Positions 1 through 9,082 of a stretch of DNA of 64,000 nucleotides are shown here, piece after piece. The stretch comes from Acidobacteria bacterium 13_2_20CM_2_57_6. Lineage in GTDB: Bacteria; Acidobacteriota; Terriglobia; Acidiferrales; UBA7541. Position 1 is the stretch's first letter; every line of letters starts with the position of its first letter. Position numbers and translations under genes: made by a program. The notes below the pieces were generated by a model. It worked only from the letters and a program-made list of their open reading frames with translations. It did not search any database and was not told the origin of the DNA. The DNA is taken from contig MNEA01000151.1 in assembly GCA_001917435.1 (NCBI GenBank), positions 1 through 64,000 of the forward strand, in the 5' to 3' direction.

Positions 1-2422
1 GCGGGTCCACGCTTGCTGCTCGCCGCGCCGGCAGCCAGCAGGCCACGATCCCGGTGATCAACAGCAGTGCGGGCACGCACACCAGCGTCCATGGATCGTA
101 CGCCGACACGCCCCACAACTGCGTCGCGATGACTCGCCCAATCGCCAGGCTTACGATCAATCCAATGGCCACGCCGATTCCCACCAGGCGCAATCCCATT
201 CGAATGACCATTCCCTGAACGTCCGAACCTTCCGCCCCCAGGGCCATTCGTATTCCAATCTCATGGGTTCTTCGCGCCGTGGTGTACGCCAGCACGCTGT
301 AGACGCCGATTGTCACAAGAAGCAGTCCGATCGAGCCAAAAATGGTCATCAGAAAAAATCCAAACCGCGGCCCCGCGTAGGAAAACTGGCTGATATAACC
401 CTCAAGTGTTCCTGTAAACGCCAGCGCCACGTTGCGATCGGTGGCCCAAATTTCATGCTCCACCGCGTTCATCATGGCCATCGGTTCTTTCGCTGTCCGC
501 ACCAGGATTCCTCGGAACGCCGAACCCGTAACCGTAAAAGGCACCCAAATCTCCGGCTCGGGCGGATCCTGCAGTCCCCGGTTCTTTGCGTCGGCCACCA
601 GCCCGATGATTTCAAAAATGGGCTCTTTTACCGCGTCGTCAAAGTCCGCTAGCTGCGCGATTTTCACTTGTCTCCCGATCGGATTCTCGGTTCCCAAGTA
701 CTTCTTCACAAATGTCTGGTTCACCACCGCTAGCTTGCGTGCCCCGGTCACTTCCGCTTCCGTGAAACTTCTTCCGTCCACGAACTGGATTTTCAGCACC
801 GGGAAATATCCCTCGCTGACCAGTTGAAACATCGCATTCCACTTTTCAGCGTGCGTTTTTCCGGGAATCTCGATATCGCTCGGGATTCCGCCATAGGGAG
901 GCAGCGTGCTCGTTTCCGTCGCTTCGAGGACGCCTGGCAGCGCTTTCAGCCTTTGGAGGAGCGGCCGGTAGAATCCCGCTACCTGGTCTGCCGTTTTGTA
1001 ACGGTCCACGGGCAATGGAAGCCTCGCCACGAATATATGATCCGGTTGCAACCCCAGCTTCACATCTCGAAGTGCCACAAAGCTTCTCATCAACAATCCC
1101 GCCGCCACCAGCAGCATCAAGGAAAGCCCTACTTCCAGCACCACCACCGCATCACGCAATCGTCCGTGACGGAATCCGCCACTCACGCCTTTTCCGCTGT
1201 CTCGCAGAGGATCGTTAATGTCCTTTCGCGCCGCTTTCAGCGCTGGAACCAGCCCAAACACCAGCGCGGTCAGCATCGCTACGCCCAACGTGAACGCCAG
1301 CACCGGAGTGTTTAGCTGAATTACCGACTCGGCTGGGATAATCTCCTGAGGCATCAGCGCCACCAGAGACTTCAGCCCACCCCACGCCAGCAAAGTGCCC
1401 ACGGCTGCTCCACCTGTCGCGAGAAGCAGGCTCTCGACTAATAGCTGCCGCACCAGTCTCCACCGGTTCGCTCCGAGAGCCGAGCGGATCGCAAACTCTT
1501 TTTCCCGCGTGGTCGCTCTCGCCAACAGAAGGTTCGCCACATTTCCGCAACCGATCAGTAGCAGCAACCCCACCGCGGCCAGCACAATGAAAAGCGTCGT
1601 CTTGAACCTCCCGACCACCATATTCGTCAATGAATCCAACTGCACCGTAAAATGCTTCGGGTATTCTGTCGGGTAAATCGTGGCCAGCCGCTTTGCGATC
1701 ACCGTAAAGTCGGCTTCCGCCTCTTTCACGGTGACTCCCTGCTTCAAGTGTCCCAACATCCACCAGTGCTGCTGAAACGCCCCCGCAATCACTTTTCCTG
1801 TCGGCGCCCGGCTTGGCTTCGCCGGAATCCACAAGTCCGCATTCCCCCACCCAAATCGCGGCGGCATAATCCCAATCAGCGTTCTCTGTACGCCGTTAAG
1901 AACAAACGTCTTGTTCACGATTCCCGGATCGGCGCCAAAGCTCTTCACCCATGTCTTGTACCGCAGCACAAACACCGGCGGGGCTCCCGGTTCGTACTCC
2001 GCCGGCTGCATCACCCGCCCATACAGCGCCGGCATGCCCAAAAACTCAAACGTCCCTGGCGTCACGAAGTTCCCGTCGAACCGCTGCGTTCCCTCTCCAG
2101 ACCGGTACAGCACGTCCGTCTGGTCATTCGCTATCGCCCGGTCGAACACATGATTCTGCTGCATATAATCCAAAAGCTCCGGGCCGATGAACGCGGGCCG
2201 CCCCCCGGGCTCGCTCCGTTCAGTGTCATGGATGAACACGGAATAGAACCGCTGCGCATCCGGGTAGGGAAACGGCTCCATTAAGATGTTGTCAATCACG
2301 CTGAATATCGCCGTCGACGCCCCAATCCCCAGCGCCAGCGTGATCACCGCCACTGCCGCAAATCCCGGCGTTTTCCGAAGGTTCCTTAACGCGTACCGGA
2401 CATCCTGCCCCAGCGTTTCCAT
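1..2422 (-). CDS. ADOP/MacB-like ABC transporter permease, partial at left edge
   Basis: Absent from the ORF track because it runs off the window. I translated the minus strand by hand from the ATG at 2422 (METLGQDVRYALRNLRKTPGF) and the frame stays open to base 1, 807 codons. The order is that of acidobacterial ADOP permeases: N-terminal membrane segment (AVAVITLALGIG), a MacB-type extracytoplasmic domain, an FtsX membrane segment followed by the cytoplasmic stretch EKEFAIRSALGANRWRL, a middle membrane segment (VVVLEVGLSLMLLVAAGLL), a second extracytoplasmic domain, and a C-terminal FtsX block (THEIGIRMALGAEGSD). The visible end (PARRAASVDP) suggests only about ten residues lie outside. No ATPase is next to it, which is common for this family. 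Substrate unknown. ORF 1215-1850 minus is a shadow of this gene. Confidence 0.9.
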   Translation of the reverse strand, partial: METLGQDVRYALRNLRKTPGFAAVAVITLALGIGASTAIFSVIDNILMEPFPYPDAQRFYSVFIHDTERSEPGGRPAFIGPELLDYMQQNHVFDRAIANDQTDVLYRSGEGTQRFDGNFVTPGTFEFLGMPALYGRVMQPAEYEPGAPPVFVLRYKTWVKSFGADPGIVNKTFVLNGVQRTLIGIMPPRFGWGNADLWIPAKPSRAPTGKVIAGAFQQHWWMLGHLKQGVTVKEAEADFTVIAKRLATIYPTEYPKHFTVQLDSLTNMVVGRFKTTLFIVLAAVGLLLLIGCGNVANLLLARATTREKEFAIRSALGANRWRLVRQLLVESLLLATGGAAVGTLLAWGGLKSLVALMPQEIIPAESVIQLNTPVLAFTLGVAMLTALVFGLVPALKAARKDINDPLRDSGKGVSGGFRHGRLRDAVVVLEVGLSLMLLVAAGLLMRSFVALRDVKLGLQPDHIFVARLPLPVDRYKTADQVAGFYRPLLQRLKALPGVLEATETSTLPPYGGIPSDIEIPGKTHAEKWNAMFQLVSEGYFPVLKIQFVDGRSFTEAEVTGARKLAVVNQTFVKKYLGTENPIGRQVKIAQLADFDDAVKEPIFEIIGLVADAKNRGLQDPPEPEIWVPFTVTGSAFRGILVRTAKEPMAMMNAVEHEIWATDRNVALAFTGTLEGYISQFSYAGPRFGFFLMTIFGSIGLLLVTIGVYSVLAYTTARRTHEIGIRMALGAEGSDVQGMVIRMGLRLVGIGVAIGLIVSLAIGRVIATQLWGVSAYDPWTLVCVPALLLITGIVACWLPARRAASVDP

Positions 2423-2627
2423 GGTCGCCCCCCAGTTCCGTCGGTGTCCCTTCGTCACTTTCAAGTTACGCACTCTCGCGTAGATTAGTTCGACGGCGTT
2501 TCAGCTAAAAAGTTGCCAGACCGTCAGAAATAATATGTTCCTGGCCTATCCGTCCTCGCGGGAACTTGTAACCCTTGCCACAAGCGCAGATTCGGAGCAA
2601 AATTTTTCCGATGGGGAAGTGATGGCG

Positions 2628-3101
2628 ATGCTGACCGAATTGGAAGTCAACGGCAAGCGCTATCCGGTCAACTACCCTCCGGATACTCCGCTGCTGTACG
2701 TTCTGCGTGATGAACTCGGCTTGACCGGCAGCAAGTACGGCTGCGGGGAAGGGCAGTGCGGCGCTTGCGCCGTACTGATTGGCGGAGCGCCGCGACGCTC
2801 TTGCCAGATCCCCGTGAGCGCGGCCGCGGGAAAACCCGTGGTGACCATCGAAGGCCTGGAAAAAGACGGGCGGCTGCATCCTGTTCAGCAGGCGTTTCTC
2901 GATGCCGGTGCTTTTCAGTGTGCCTACTGCACTTCAGGCATGATCGTTTGCAGTGTAGGCTTACTGCAAACGAATCCGAATCCCAGTCAGGCGGACATTG
3001 TTCAATTTTTGCAAGGCAATGTGTGCCGCTGCGGGACGCACCCGCGCATCATCGATGCGGTCCGTCAGGCAGCCAAAATGATGCGGGAGCAAGGGCGATG
3101 A
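2628..3101 (+). CDS. (2Fe-2S)-binding subunit of a xanthine dehydrogenase-family molybdenum hydroxylase
   Basis: Small electron-transfer subunit carrying two [2Fe-2S] clusters, IorA/CoxS type. The N-terminal plant-ferredoxin fold has the motif KYGCGEGQCGACAV followed by a fourth Cys in RRSC. The C-terminal helical domain has CAYCTSGM and NVCRCGTHPRI. Length (157 aa) is normal for the family. The track ORF begins at 2535; I prefer the ATG at 2628 because GGGGAAG lies 8 bases upstream and the protein then starts MLTELEVNGKRYPV, as homologues do. ATG 2622 is also possible. The stop overlaps the start of the large subunit (ATGA), so the two are translationally coupled. It should pass electrons from the molybdenum centre to an acceptor not encoded nearby. 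Confidence 0.9.
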   Translation: MLTELEVNGKRYPVNYPPDTPLLYVLRDELGLTGSKYGCGEGQCGACAVLIGGAPRRSCQIPVSAAAGKPVVTIEGLEKDGRLHPVQQAFLDAGAFQCAYCTSGMIVCSVGLLQTNPNPSQADIVQFLQGNVCRCGTHPRIIDAVRQAAKMMREQGR

Positions 3102-5257
3102 ATAACGTCGAAGGAAAACTCTTCATCGAGCCGGAGCGCTACGAATTTACCGCGGCCTCATTCCATCAATTCGAACTGGCGCGCCGCGATTTTTTCAGAA
3201 TTCTTGGCGCGGGAATCGCCGTCTTCGCAATTGCGAAAGATGCGATGGTGGCGCAGGAGACAGCGCCGGGGCACCGGAGCTTTCACAACGAAGAGCTGCC
3301 AAAGGACATTAGCGCATGGCTGCACGTCGGCGAAGACGGCAGCGTAACCGGATTCACCGGCAAAGCTGAAATTGGGCAGAACATTCGCACGGAACTTGCG
3401 CAGACCATTGCGGACGAATTGCGCGTGCCGTTTGAGAGCGTTCGCATGGTGATGGCAGACACGGCTCTGACCCCTTTTGACGCGGGAACTTTTGGCAGCA
3501 GGACGACTCCTACCATGACGCCGCAGTTGCGGCGCGTGGCGGCTGCGGCCAGGGATATTCTGGTAGAGGCCGCAGCGAAGGAGTGGAGCATCCAGGCGGC
3601 CGGATTGGTTGCCGTCGACGCGAGAGTCACTGACCCCGCATCGGGCCGCTCGCTTAAGTATGCGGAGCTTGCGCGCGGCAAGGCGCTCGCGCAGAACCTC
3701 CCTGCGGAAGATCCCATCACGCCTGCGACCGAATGGACAGTTGCGGGGAAAGCGATTCCGAAAGTAGACGGCCGCGCGTTCGTTACCGGCCGCCACCAGT
3801 ACACGACGGATTTGCGGCCCGCAAGCACGCTTTATGGGAAAGTACTGCGGCCGCCTTCCTTTGGTGCAACACTTACTTCCTTCCGGCAGGAAGAAACCAA
3901 GACGATGCCTGGAGTTTTCGTGGTGCGAGACGGGGACTTCGTCGGCACGGCAGCACCCACGGAGCGCGAGGCCCAGGCAGCACTGGACGCCGTGAAAGCG
4001 GAATGGAAAGAGGTTCCGCAGATTTCCAGTAAAGAACTCTTCGCCTACCTTAAGCAAAACGCCGCAGCGAAAACCGAGGATCGTTTTCACAAGCAGAAAG
4101 GTTCGATTGAAGAGGGGCTGGCGAACGCCGCGCATCGGCTCGACGCCACGTACACCATCGCGTACATCGCGCACGCTCCGCTGGAGCCGCGCGCGGCCGT
4201 GGCTCAGTGGGCCGACGACAAACTTACGGTCTGGACTGGCACGCAGCGGCCGTTCGCAAACCGCGACGAACTTGCTGCGGTATTTCACCTGCCAGAGAGC
4301 AGTGTGCGCGTGATTGTGCCCGACACCGGCTCGGCATATGGAGGGAAGCACACTAGCGATGCGGCAATTGAAGCCGCTCGACTGGCGCGCGCGGCGGGGC
4401 GTCCGGTTAAAGTTGTTTGGACGCGCGAGGAAGAGTTCACTTGGGCGTATTTCCGCCCGGCGGGCGTTATCGAGATCAAGAGCGGCATCGCTGGTGATGG
4501 CGCGCTAACGGCATGGGAATTTCACAACTATCATTCCGGGGCGTCCGGGATCGAGACTCCTTACGTCGTTGCGAACCAGCGAACGGAATATCATCAAGCG
4601 CCGCTGATTTTGCGCAGCGGCTCCTATCGCGGGCTTGCGGCCACTGCGAATCACTTCGCACGCGAAACGCACATGGATTCGCTGGCGAGCGCGGCCAAGA
4701 TGGATTCTCTCGATTTCCGTATGAAAAATCTTGCCGACACGCGAATGCGCGCGGTGCTGGAGGCGGCAGCTAAATCTTTTGGCTGGCCGCGCAAGAAAAC
4801 GCAAGAAGGACAAGGATTTGGAATCGCGTGCGGCGCAGAAAAGGGCAGTTACGTCGCAACCTGCGCCGAAGTTTCTGTGGATCGCGGCTCTGGCGCTGTT
4901 CGTGTGATGCGGCTTGTCGAGGCGTTCGAATGTGGCGCCATCGTCAACCCCGATGGTCTGCAAAATCAAGTCGTCGGGGCGATGATTCAGGGCTTGGGCG
5001 GCGCGCTCTTCGAAGCCATCGAGTTTGAAAACGGGCGCATCAAGAATCCCCGTTTCTCGAGCTATCGCGTGCCGCGCTTCCGCGACGTGCCGGAAATCGA
5101 AGCCGTATTGCTCGATCGGAAAGACATTCTTTCGGCGGGCGCGGGCGAGACACCGATCATGGCGGTCGCGCCTGCGATCGGTAACGCCATTTTTGACGCC
5201 ACCGGCGTTCGCCTCAACAACTTGCCAATGGTTCCCAATGGCCTTCGGCTCGCGTAA
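3098..5257 (+). CDS. Molybdopterin-binding subunit of aldehyde/xanthine/isoquinoline oxidoreductase family, Tat-exported
   Basis: Large catalytic subunit (719 aa) that would bind molybdopterin cytosine dinucleotide and hydroxylate an aldehyde or N-heterocycle with water as oxygen source. The ORF-track start at 2756 reads through the small-subunit gene; the ATG at 3098 overlaps the small-subunit stop and places a twin-arginine signal near residues 27-40 (ARRDFFRILGAG followed by a hydrophobic run). Family landmarks include AYGGKHTSDAA, the QNQVVGAMIQGLGGALFEA region and GAGETPIMAVAPAIGNAIFDATG, whose Glu is the expected active-site base. The layout resembles isoquinoline 1-oxidoreductase IorB: no FAD subunit is present, and no XdhC-type maturation factor is seen within the window. 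The substrate cannot be read from sequence. Confidence 0.88.
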   Translation: MNNVEGKLFIEPERYEFTAASFHQFELARRDFFRILGAGIAVFAIAKDAMVAQETAPGHRSFHNEELPKDISAWLHVGEDGSVTGFTGKAEIGQNIRTELAQTIADELRVPFESVRMVMADTALTPFDAGTFGSRTTPTMTPQLRRVAAAARDILVEAAAKEWSIQAAGLVAVDARVTDPASGRSLKYAELARGKALAQNLPAEDPITPATEWTVAGKAIPKVDGRAFVTGRHQYTTDLRPASTLYGKVLRPPSFGATLTSFRQEETKTMPGVFVVRDGDFVGTAAPTEREAQAALDAVKAEWKEVPQISSKELFAYLKQNAAAKTEDRFHKQKGSIEEGLANAAHRLDATYTIAYIAHAPLEPRAAVAQWADDKLTVWTGTQRPFANRDELAAVFHLPESSVRVIVPDTGSAYGGKHTSDAAIEAARLARAAGRPVKVVWTREEEFTWAYFRPAGVIEIKSGIAGDGALTAWEFHNYHSGASGIETPYVVANQRTEYHQAPLILRSGSYRGLAATANHFARETHMDSLASAAKMDSLDFRMKNLADTRMRAVLEAAAKSFGWPRKKTQEGQGFGIACGAEKGSYVATCAEVSVDRGSGAVRVMRLVEAFECGAIVNPDGLQNQVVGAMIQGLGGALFEAIEFENGRIKNPRFSSYRVPRFRDVPEIEAVLLDRKDILSAGAGETPIMAVAPAIGNAIFDATGVRLNNLPMVPNGLRLA

Positions 5258-5305
5258 AATCCAGTCTTGGTTGGAGTAGTCTAATTGAGACTACTACTAG
5301 TCCAT

Positions 5306-5329
5306 CTAGTCGTGTTGCGACTAGTTTTT
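5306..5329 (+). terminator. Rho-independent terminator after the molybdenum hydroxylase genes
   Basis: Perfect 7-bp stem CTAGTCG/CGACTAG with loop TGTTG followed by TTTTT. A second hairpin lies just before it at 5275-5295 (AGTAGTCT/AGACTACT, loop AATTG). Both sit between convergent genes, the hydroxylase on plus and nth on minus. Confidence 0.75.
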
Positions 5330-6069
5330 CAGACCGTTTTGTCCTTGGCGAAGCACAGCGATTCCATGTTGCACTCGATGCATTTCGGTTTGCGAGCGTA
5401 GCAAACCCGGCGTCCATGCCAGATCAGTTGGTGGGAAAACTGGATCCATTTCTCTTGCGGGATAATCTTCATCAAGTCTTGCTCGACCTTCTTGGGGTCT
5501 TCGTTCCGCGACAGGTCCAGCCGCTTTGAGAGACGTAGCACGTGCGTATCCACGACTACGCCGCTGGGAATTCCATACGCGGTGCCGAGCACGACGTTGC
5601 CGGTTTTCCGCGCCACGCCGGGAAGCGTGAGTATTTCCTCCATCGTTCGCGGCACTTGTCCGCCGAATTGTTCTAGGATCGCTTTACTCGCGCCCATCAC
5701 GGACTTCGTTTTGTTGCGAAAAAATCCTGTTGGACGAATGTCTTGTTCCAGTTCGCTAGGCGTGGCGTAGGCGAACGCCTTCGCATCCGGATATTTCTTA
5801 TAGAGCGTTTGGGCAACCTGGTTCACGCGTACATCGGTGCACTGAGCGGAAAGAATCGTAGAGATCAACAATTGAAATGCGTTCTCGTGCTTCAGTTCGC
5901 AGCTCGCATTCGGATACGCCTCATCCAGTTTCGCGAGAATTGCCGTCACGCGCTTGGAATCAGTTCCCGCCGCGCGCGCCATCTTGGCAGCCTTGGCTGG
6001 CTTCGGTGCTTTCGACTTTGCCGAGGCGGGTTTCTTCTTTGACGGTTTTTTCTTCGCTCTTGTGGCCAT
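5329..6069 (-). CDS. nth: Endonuclease III, DNA glycosylase/AP lyase
   Basis: Base-excision repair enzyme removing oxidised pyrimidines. The core shows LISTILSAQCTDVRVNQVA, the helix-hairpin-helix LPGVARKTGNVVLG with the catalytic Lys, the catalytic Asp in VVDTHVLRLSKRL, and a C-terminal [4Fe-4S] site spaced C-x6-C-x2-C-x5-C (CYARKPKCIECNMESLC). An unusual feature is the N-terminal tail of about 35 residues rich in Lys and Ala, probably disordered and DNA-binding; bacterial Nth is usually about 210 aa and this one is 246. The track start at 6078 is a TTG; I prefer the ATG at 6069. The preceding rdgB ends only 11 bases before that ATG, so nth is probably the last gene of the operon. Confidence 0.93.
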   Translation of the reverse strand: MATRAKKKPSKKKPASAKSKAPKPAKAAKMARAAGTDSKRVTAILAKLDEAYPNASCELKHENAFQLLISTILSAQCTDVRVNQVAQTLYKKYPDAKAFAYATPSELEQDIRPTGFFRNKTKSVMGASKAILEQFGGQVPRTMEEILTLPGVARKTGNVVLGTAYGIPSGVVVDTHVLRLSKRLDLSRNEDPKKVEQDLMKIIPQEKWIQFSHQLIWHGRRVCYARKPKCIECNMESLCFAKDKTV

Positions 6070-6080
6070 AGGAGCCAAAA

Positions 6081-6695
6081 CTATAGCATGGAGGAAAGTG
6101 ACGAGAGCAATCTGCGGAACGCCTTCCCCCGGTGACTGCGCTGATTTTTTTCTTCCGCGGGAATCTCCGCAAAAGTTTTCCCGAGGGCAGGGAAGTAAAA
6201 CACCGGATCATAGCCAAAACCACCCGATCCCCGCGGCGCTTCCAAGATTTCTCCTTCAACGCGATCCGTAACGATGGCCTTGGCTCGTCCGTGTTCCGTC
6301 AGCGCAATCGCGCATACGAAATACGCCGCGCGCTCGGCTCCAGTTTTGCCTCGCATCTCTCCGAGCAGCTTTTCAATCCTTTGCGAATTCGTGGCCCGCG
6401 GCCCCGCGTATCTCGCGGAATGAACTCCTGGCGCACCGCCGAGTGCAGGCACAACCAGTCCCGAATCATCGGCGAAGACCAATCCGTCCCACAGCCGCGA
6501 GTAGTGGAGCGCCTTGCCTGCCGCGTTTTCGGCGAATGTTGGAGCGTTTTCTTCAAACTCGGGAAGTTTATCGAGTCCCAGCAGCAGTGCTAACTCAACT
6601 GCTAGGGAAACTCCGGACGCCATTGCAAGCATGCGATATTCGGAGAGCTTCCCTCGGTTGGACGAAGCGAGAAAAAGCTTAGCGGGCGCGGGCAC
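6081..6695 (-). CDS. rdgB: XTP/dITP diphosphatase (Ham1/RdgB), nucleotide-pool sanitiser
   Basis: 204-aa Ham1-fold pyrophosphatase that hydrolyses dITP, XTP and ITP to the monophosphates, keeping deaminated purines out of DNA and RNA. The diagnostic N-terminus [15 protein letters not shown] is present, followed by [12 protein letters not shown], the metal-site region [25 protein letters not shown], and [22 protein letters not shown]. It starts with GTG at 6695, inside the last codons of rph (17-base overlap), indicating coupled translation. Pairing of rph and rdgB is widespread in bacteria and supports both calls. Confidence 0.95.
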   Translation of the reverse strand: MPAPAKLFLASSNRGKLSEYRMLAMASGVSLAVELALLLGLDKLPEFEENAPTFAENAAGKALHYSRLWDGLVFADDSGLVVPALGGAPGVHSARYAGPRATNSQRIEKLLGEMRGKTGAERAAYFVCAIALTEHGRAKAIVTDRVEGEILEAPRGSGGFGYDPVFYFPALGKTFAEIPAEEKNQRSHRGKAFRRLLSSLSSML

Positions 6696-7416
6696 TGAAT
6701 TTCAGGGGCAGGAGAGCGCGTTGTTCTTCTGTCAGTCGGCGAATCCCTGCGGCAGCAAGCGCCAACAAGTCTTGCATCTCGCTTCCGGAAAACGCGCGTC
6801 CCTCCGCGGTCGCCTGGATTTCCACAAAATGGCCGTCGCCGGTCATAACCACGTTCATATCCACTTCCGCACGCGAATCTTCTTCGTAAGCGAGATCCAG
6901 CAGCGCGCGGTCGTCCACAATGCCCACGCTCGTGGCTGCGACGGTATCAATCAGCGGCGAACTCTTCAAGATTCCCGCCGCGGTCAATCGTTCGAACGCC
7001 AGCGCCAGCGCCACGAACGCTCCCGTGATAGATGCCGTGCGGGTTCCGCCATCCGCTTGAATTACGTCGCAATCGAGCCACACGGTACGCTCGCCCAGCG
7101 CCTCCTGGTCCGTCACCGCGCGCAACGAGCGGCCAATCAGTCGTTGAATTTCCAGCGTCCGCCCGGACTGCTTTCCACGCGCTGCTTCACGCGGCGTGCG
7201 TTCCTCGGTAGCGCGCGGCAGCATTCCATATTCACTGGTGACCCAGCCTTTGCCGCTGCCCTTCAGAAAACTGGGCACGCCATCATCGACCGTCGCCGTG
7301 CAGATTACGCGCGTGTTTCCCAACTCAATCAGGACGCTGCCTTCCGCCGTGGAAATAAAATCCGGCGTGATTTTCAAGGGACGCATCTGGTCCGCGGTCC
7401 GGCCGTCGGCTCTCAC
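6679..7416 (-). CDS. rph: Ribonuclease PH, 3' tRNA processing exoribonuclease
   Basis: Phosphorolytic 3'-5' exoribonuclease trimming tRNA precursors, normally hexameric. Signature segments are [61 protein letters not shown] and [21 protein letters not shown]. The track ORF begins at a GTG at 7437. I prefer the GTG at 7416 because AGGAGG lies just upstream (4 bases spacing) and the protein then begins [13 protein letters not shown], where RNase PH proteins normally start (MRxDGR). It overlaps rdgB at its 3' end. Confidence 0.95.
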   Translation of the reverse strand: MRADGRTADQMRPLKITPDFISTAEGSVLIELGNTRVICTATVDDGVPSFLKGSGKGWVTSEYGMLPRATEERTPREAARGKQSGRTLEIQRLIGRSLRAVTDQEALGERTVWLDCDVIQADGGTRTASITGAFVALALAFERLTAAGILKSSPLIDTVAATSVGIVDDRALLDLAYEEDSRAEVDMNVVMTGDGHFVEIQATAEGRAFSGSEMQDLLALAAAGIRRLTEEQRALLPLKFSARAR

Positions 7417-7455
7417 TCTTCCTCCTGCGGTCGTCACTCCGGGGCTTAAAGATTT

Positions 7456-8202
7456 CTATGGTCTACTCTCGGTTTGACCCAGTTTGCCGGGGGCCTTATC
7501 CGCTGTCAACGTGGCAAGAACTGACGCGGGTGCCTTCGCGGCCCGTGCTGGCGATGCCGGTTTGTCTGTGCCGGCTGGCGTCGGTGCCGGATTCGGCGGC
7601 TCTTGAGCTACGTTCGTGTTCACCACAAATGTTCCGGTCAAGTCCAAATGCCCAGCGAGCGTTTCTACTTCTTGCCCATGAATCAGGATTTTCAGCCGTT
7701 GCACCTGCGGCACATTGGCTTCCAGAGTCCGTGTGATGGAATTCACAGCCAGCTGCTCGCTCACAATCCCGGACGGAATGGAAGTCGCCAGCGCCTCCGA
7801 AAAATCCGCGATCGCCGTGCCATCTGGCAGTAAATAAAACGCCAGCAGCAAAGCGTCCGGCGGCAACGTGCGCAACTCCGTGTCTACGGGCCCCGCGAGC
7901 AGCGTGTTCAGAATCTGTTTCGATCGCAGTACCGGGTCATTCGACAGGGGCAGTTCCGCCGTAACCGGTACCAGCGTGGAATCGATCGCGTCGGCGGCCC
8001 AGAAGAGTTTGGCTTTCACGCGGGGTTCGCCCGGATTGATGGCAATCGGCTGTGTCAATTCGCGCCGCGCCTGTTCTTCGCTCTGCTGCTGGAGCCTTGC
8101 AGCGCGCTTCACTCGCCTGCGGAGTATTGGGAAATAAATCGCGGCCGCAAGCACGGCGACAACTAGCCCGCCAATCAGCCAGAATCTCCAGCTTGGCGTC
8201 AT
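7456..8202 (-). CDS. GerMN-domain membrane-anchored protein
   Basis: 248 aa. An N-terminal membrane anchor (residues about 5-25, FWLIGGLVVAVLAAAIYFPIL) is followed by basic residues and a short coiled stretch. The central domain has GerMN features seen in sporulation and cell-envelope proteins: KQILNTLLAGP, LPPDALLLAFYLLPDGTAIADFSEAL, EQLAVNSITRTL and VQRLKILIHGQEVETLAGHLDLTG. The C-terminal 50 residues are Pro/Ala-rich and low in complexity. The track ORF starts at 8493 but overlaps the amidase; the ATG at 8202 overlaps the amidase stop (ATGA) and puts the anchor at the N-terminus. Linkage to the amidase suggests a peptidoglycan-related envelope role; the biochemical function is unknown. Confidence 0.8.
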   Translation of the reverse strand: MTPSWRFWLIGGLVVAVLAAAIYFPILRRRVKRAARLQQQSEEQARRELTQPIAINPGEPRVKAKLFWAADAIDSTLVPVTAELPLSNDPVLRSKQILNTLLAGPVDTELRTLPPDALLLAFYLLPDGTAIADFSEALATSIPSGIVSEQLAVNSITRTLEANVPQVQRLKILIHGQEVETLAGHLDLTGTFVVNTNVAQEPPNPAPTPAGTDKPASPARAAKAPASVLATLTADKAPGKLGQTESRP

Positions 8203-9044
8203 GGTAGTGCTCCAGGCGCACTCGGAACAACATAGGATGGCCTGAACGCCGCAGCTCCACGCGCGATGGCGTCCGCCACACCTGGGGCCATGCGGTCCAG
8301 GTCGGCGCGGTCCTCCACCGTCACGCTGGAGACTTCCACGGCGATGGCCGGCGCTGCCGTGGTTCGAAGCTGGCGCACGCTGGCGGACTGTGCAGTATCC
8401 GGCGAACCCTTGAAACGCTGGGCGAGAAATCCCTGCACCAGATCGCCAAATGACTTGCTCAATCCAAGAAACGGTGCCTGCGCGCGGTCCCAAGGAATCA
8501 GGCCGCTGGCATTCGCAACCGCCGGCAAATCCGAGTTCACGTATACGCGCGCCGTGCCCGGCAGTCCCGTCGATGAGATGTGTAGCGTGACGAATACCGC
8601 TCCACGTTGCGCGTTGGCGGTTGTGGAGCGATCGTCAAACGAAGGATTCTCATTTCCTTGCCGCGTCTGCACTACTTGAAAGCCTTGCAACTCCAGCGCG
8701 CGTCGAACCTGAACCGCAAAATCCAGAACAATCTCGCTTTCGCGGATGCCCCCTGTGCCGCGCGCGCCTGGATCCGTACCGCCATGAGCCGGATCGAGCA
8801 CAACGATGTTGAGGCCGGATTGTTGCGTTTGCGCGCCAAACGCGGAGGCTGCTGTTCCTACCGCACCCCCGAGGCCAGGAGAGGCCGTGGGGCTTGTCGC
8901 CGCCGGCACGCCAGGCGAAGGTTGTTGCGCTTGCGAAAGAGTTGGCGACGCAGAGACCAACACAGCAGCCAGAACCGACACGGACAGCAGCCCAATCAAA
9001 GAGAGAAACTTCATTCGGAAGATATTGCTCACCCGTAACAGCAT
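8199..9044 (-). CDS. Exported N-acetylmuramoyl-L-alanine amidase (Amidase_3 family)
   Basis: 281 aa. A hydrophobic signal segment (FLSLIGLLSVSVLAAVLVSA) is followed by a Pro/Ser/Ala linker and a zinc amidase domain from about residue 85. The domain begins NIVVLDPAHGGTDPGARG (first Zn His), then ESEIVLDFAVQVRRALE (Zn Glu), VVQTRQG, DDRSTTANAQRG, and FVTLHIS, which holds the third Zn ligand. It would cleave the bond between N-acetylmuramic acid and the stem peptide in the periplasm. An internal ATG at 9014 (MKFLSLIG) is an alternative start with a more ordinary signal peptide. First gene of the probable amidase-GerMN-rph-rdgB-nth operon. Confidence 0.85.
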   Translation of the reverse strand: MLLRVSNIFRMKFLSLIGLLSVSVLAAVLVSASPTLSQAQQPSPGVPAATSPTASPGLGGAVGTAASAFGAQTQQSGLNIVVLDPAHGGTDPGARGTGGIRESEIVLDFAVQVRRALELQGFQVVQTRQGNENPSFDDRSTTANAQRGAVFVTLHISSTGLPGTARVYVNSDLPAVANASGLIPWDRAQAPFLGLSKSFGDLVQGFLAQRFKGSPDTAQSASVRQLRTTAAPAIAVEVSSVTVEDRADLDRMAPGVADAIARGAAAFRPSYVVPSAPGALP

Positions 9045-9082
9045 ACCAAATCCGTCCCTCGGTTCGCGCCGCCGGCTGCATC

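Noticed and set aside
1215-1850. 211-aa minus-strand ORF
   Set aside because: Out-of-frame shadow of the ADOP permease whose true frame runs off the left edge; sequence is rich in Arg/Gly/Ser without domains.
3158-4351. 397-aa minus-strand ORF opposite the molybdopterin subunit
   Set aside because: Antisense shadow; the plus-strand frame has full family motifs and codon structure.
6514-7449. 311-aa plus-strand ORF across rph
   Set aside because: Lies opposite rph and rdgB, both of which have complete family signatures.
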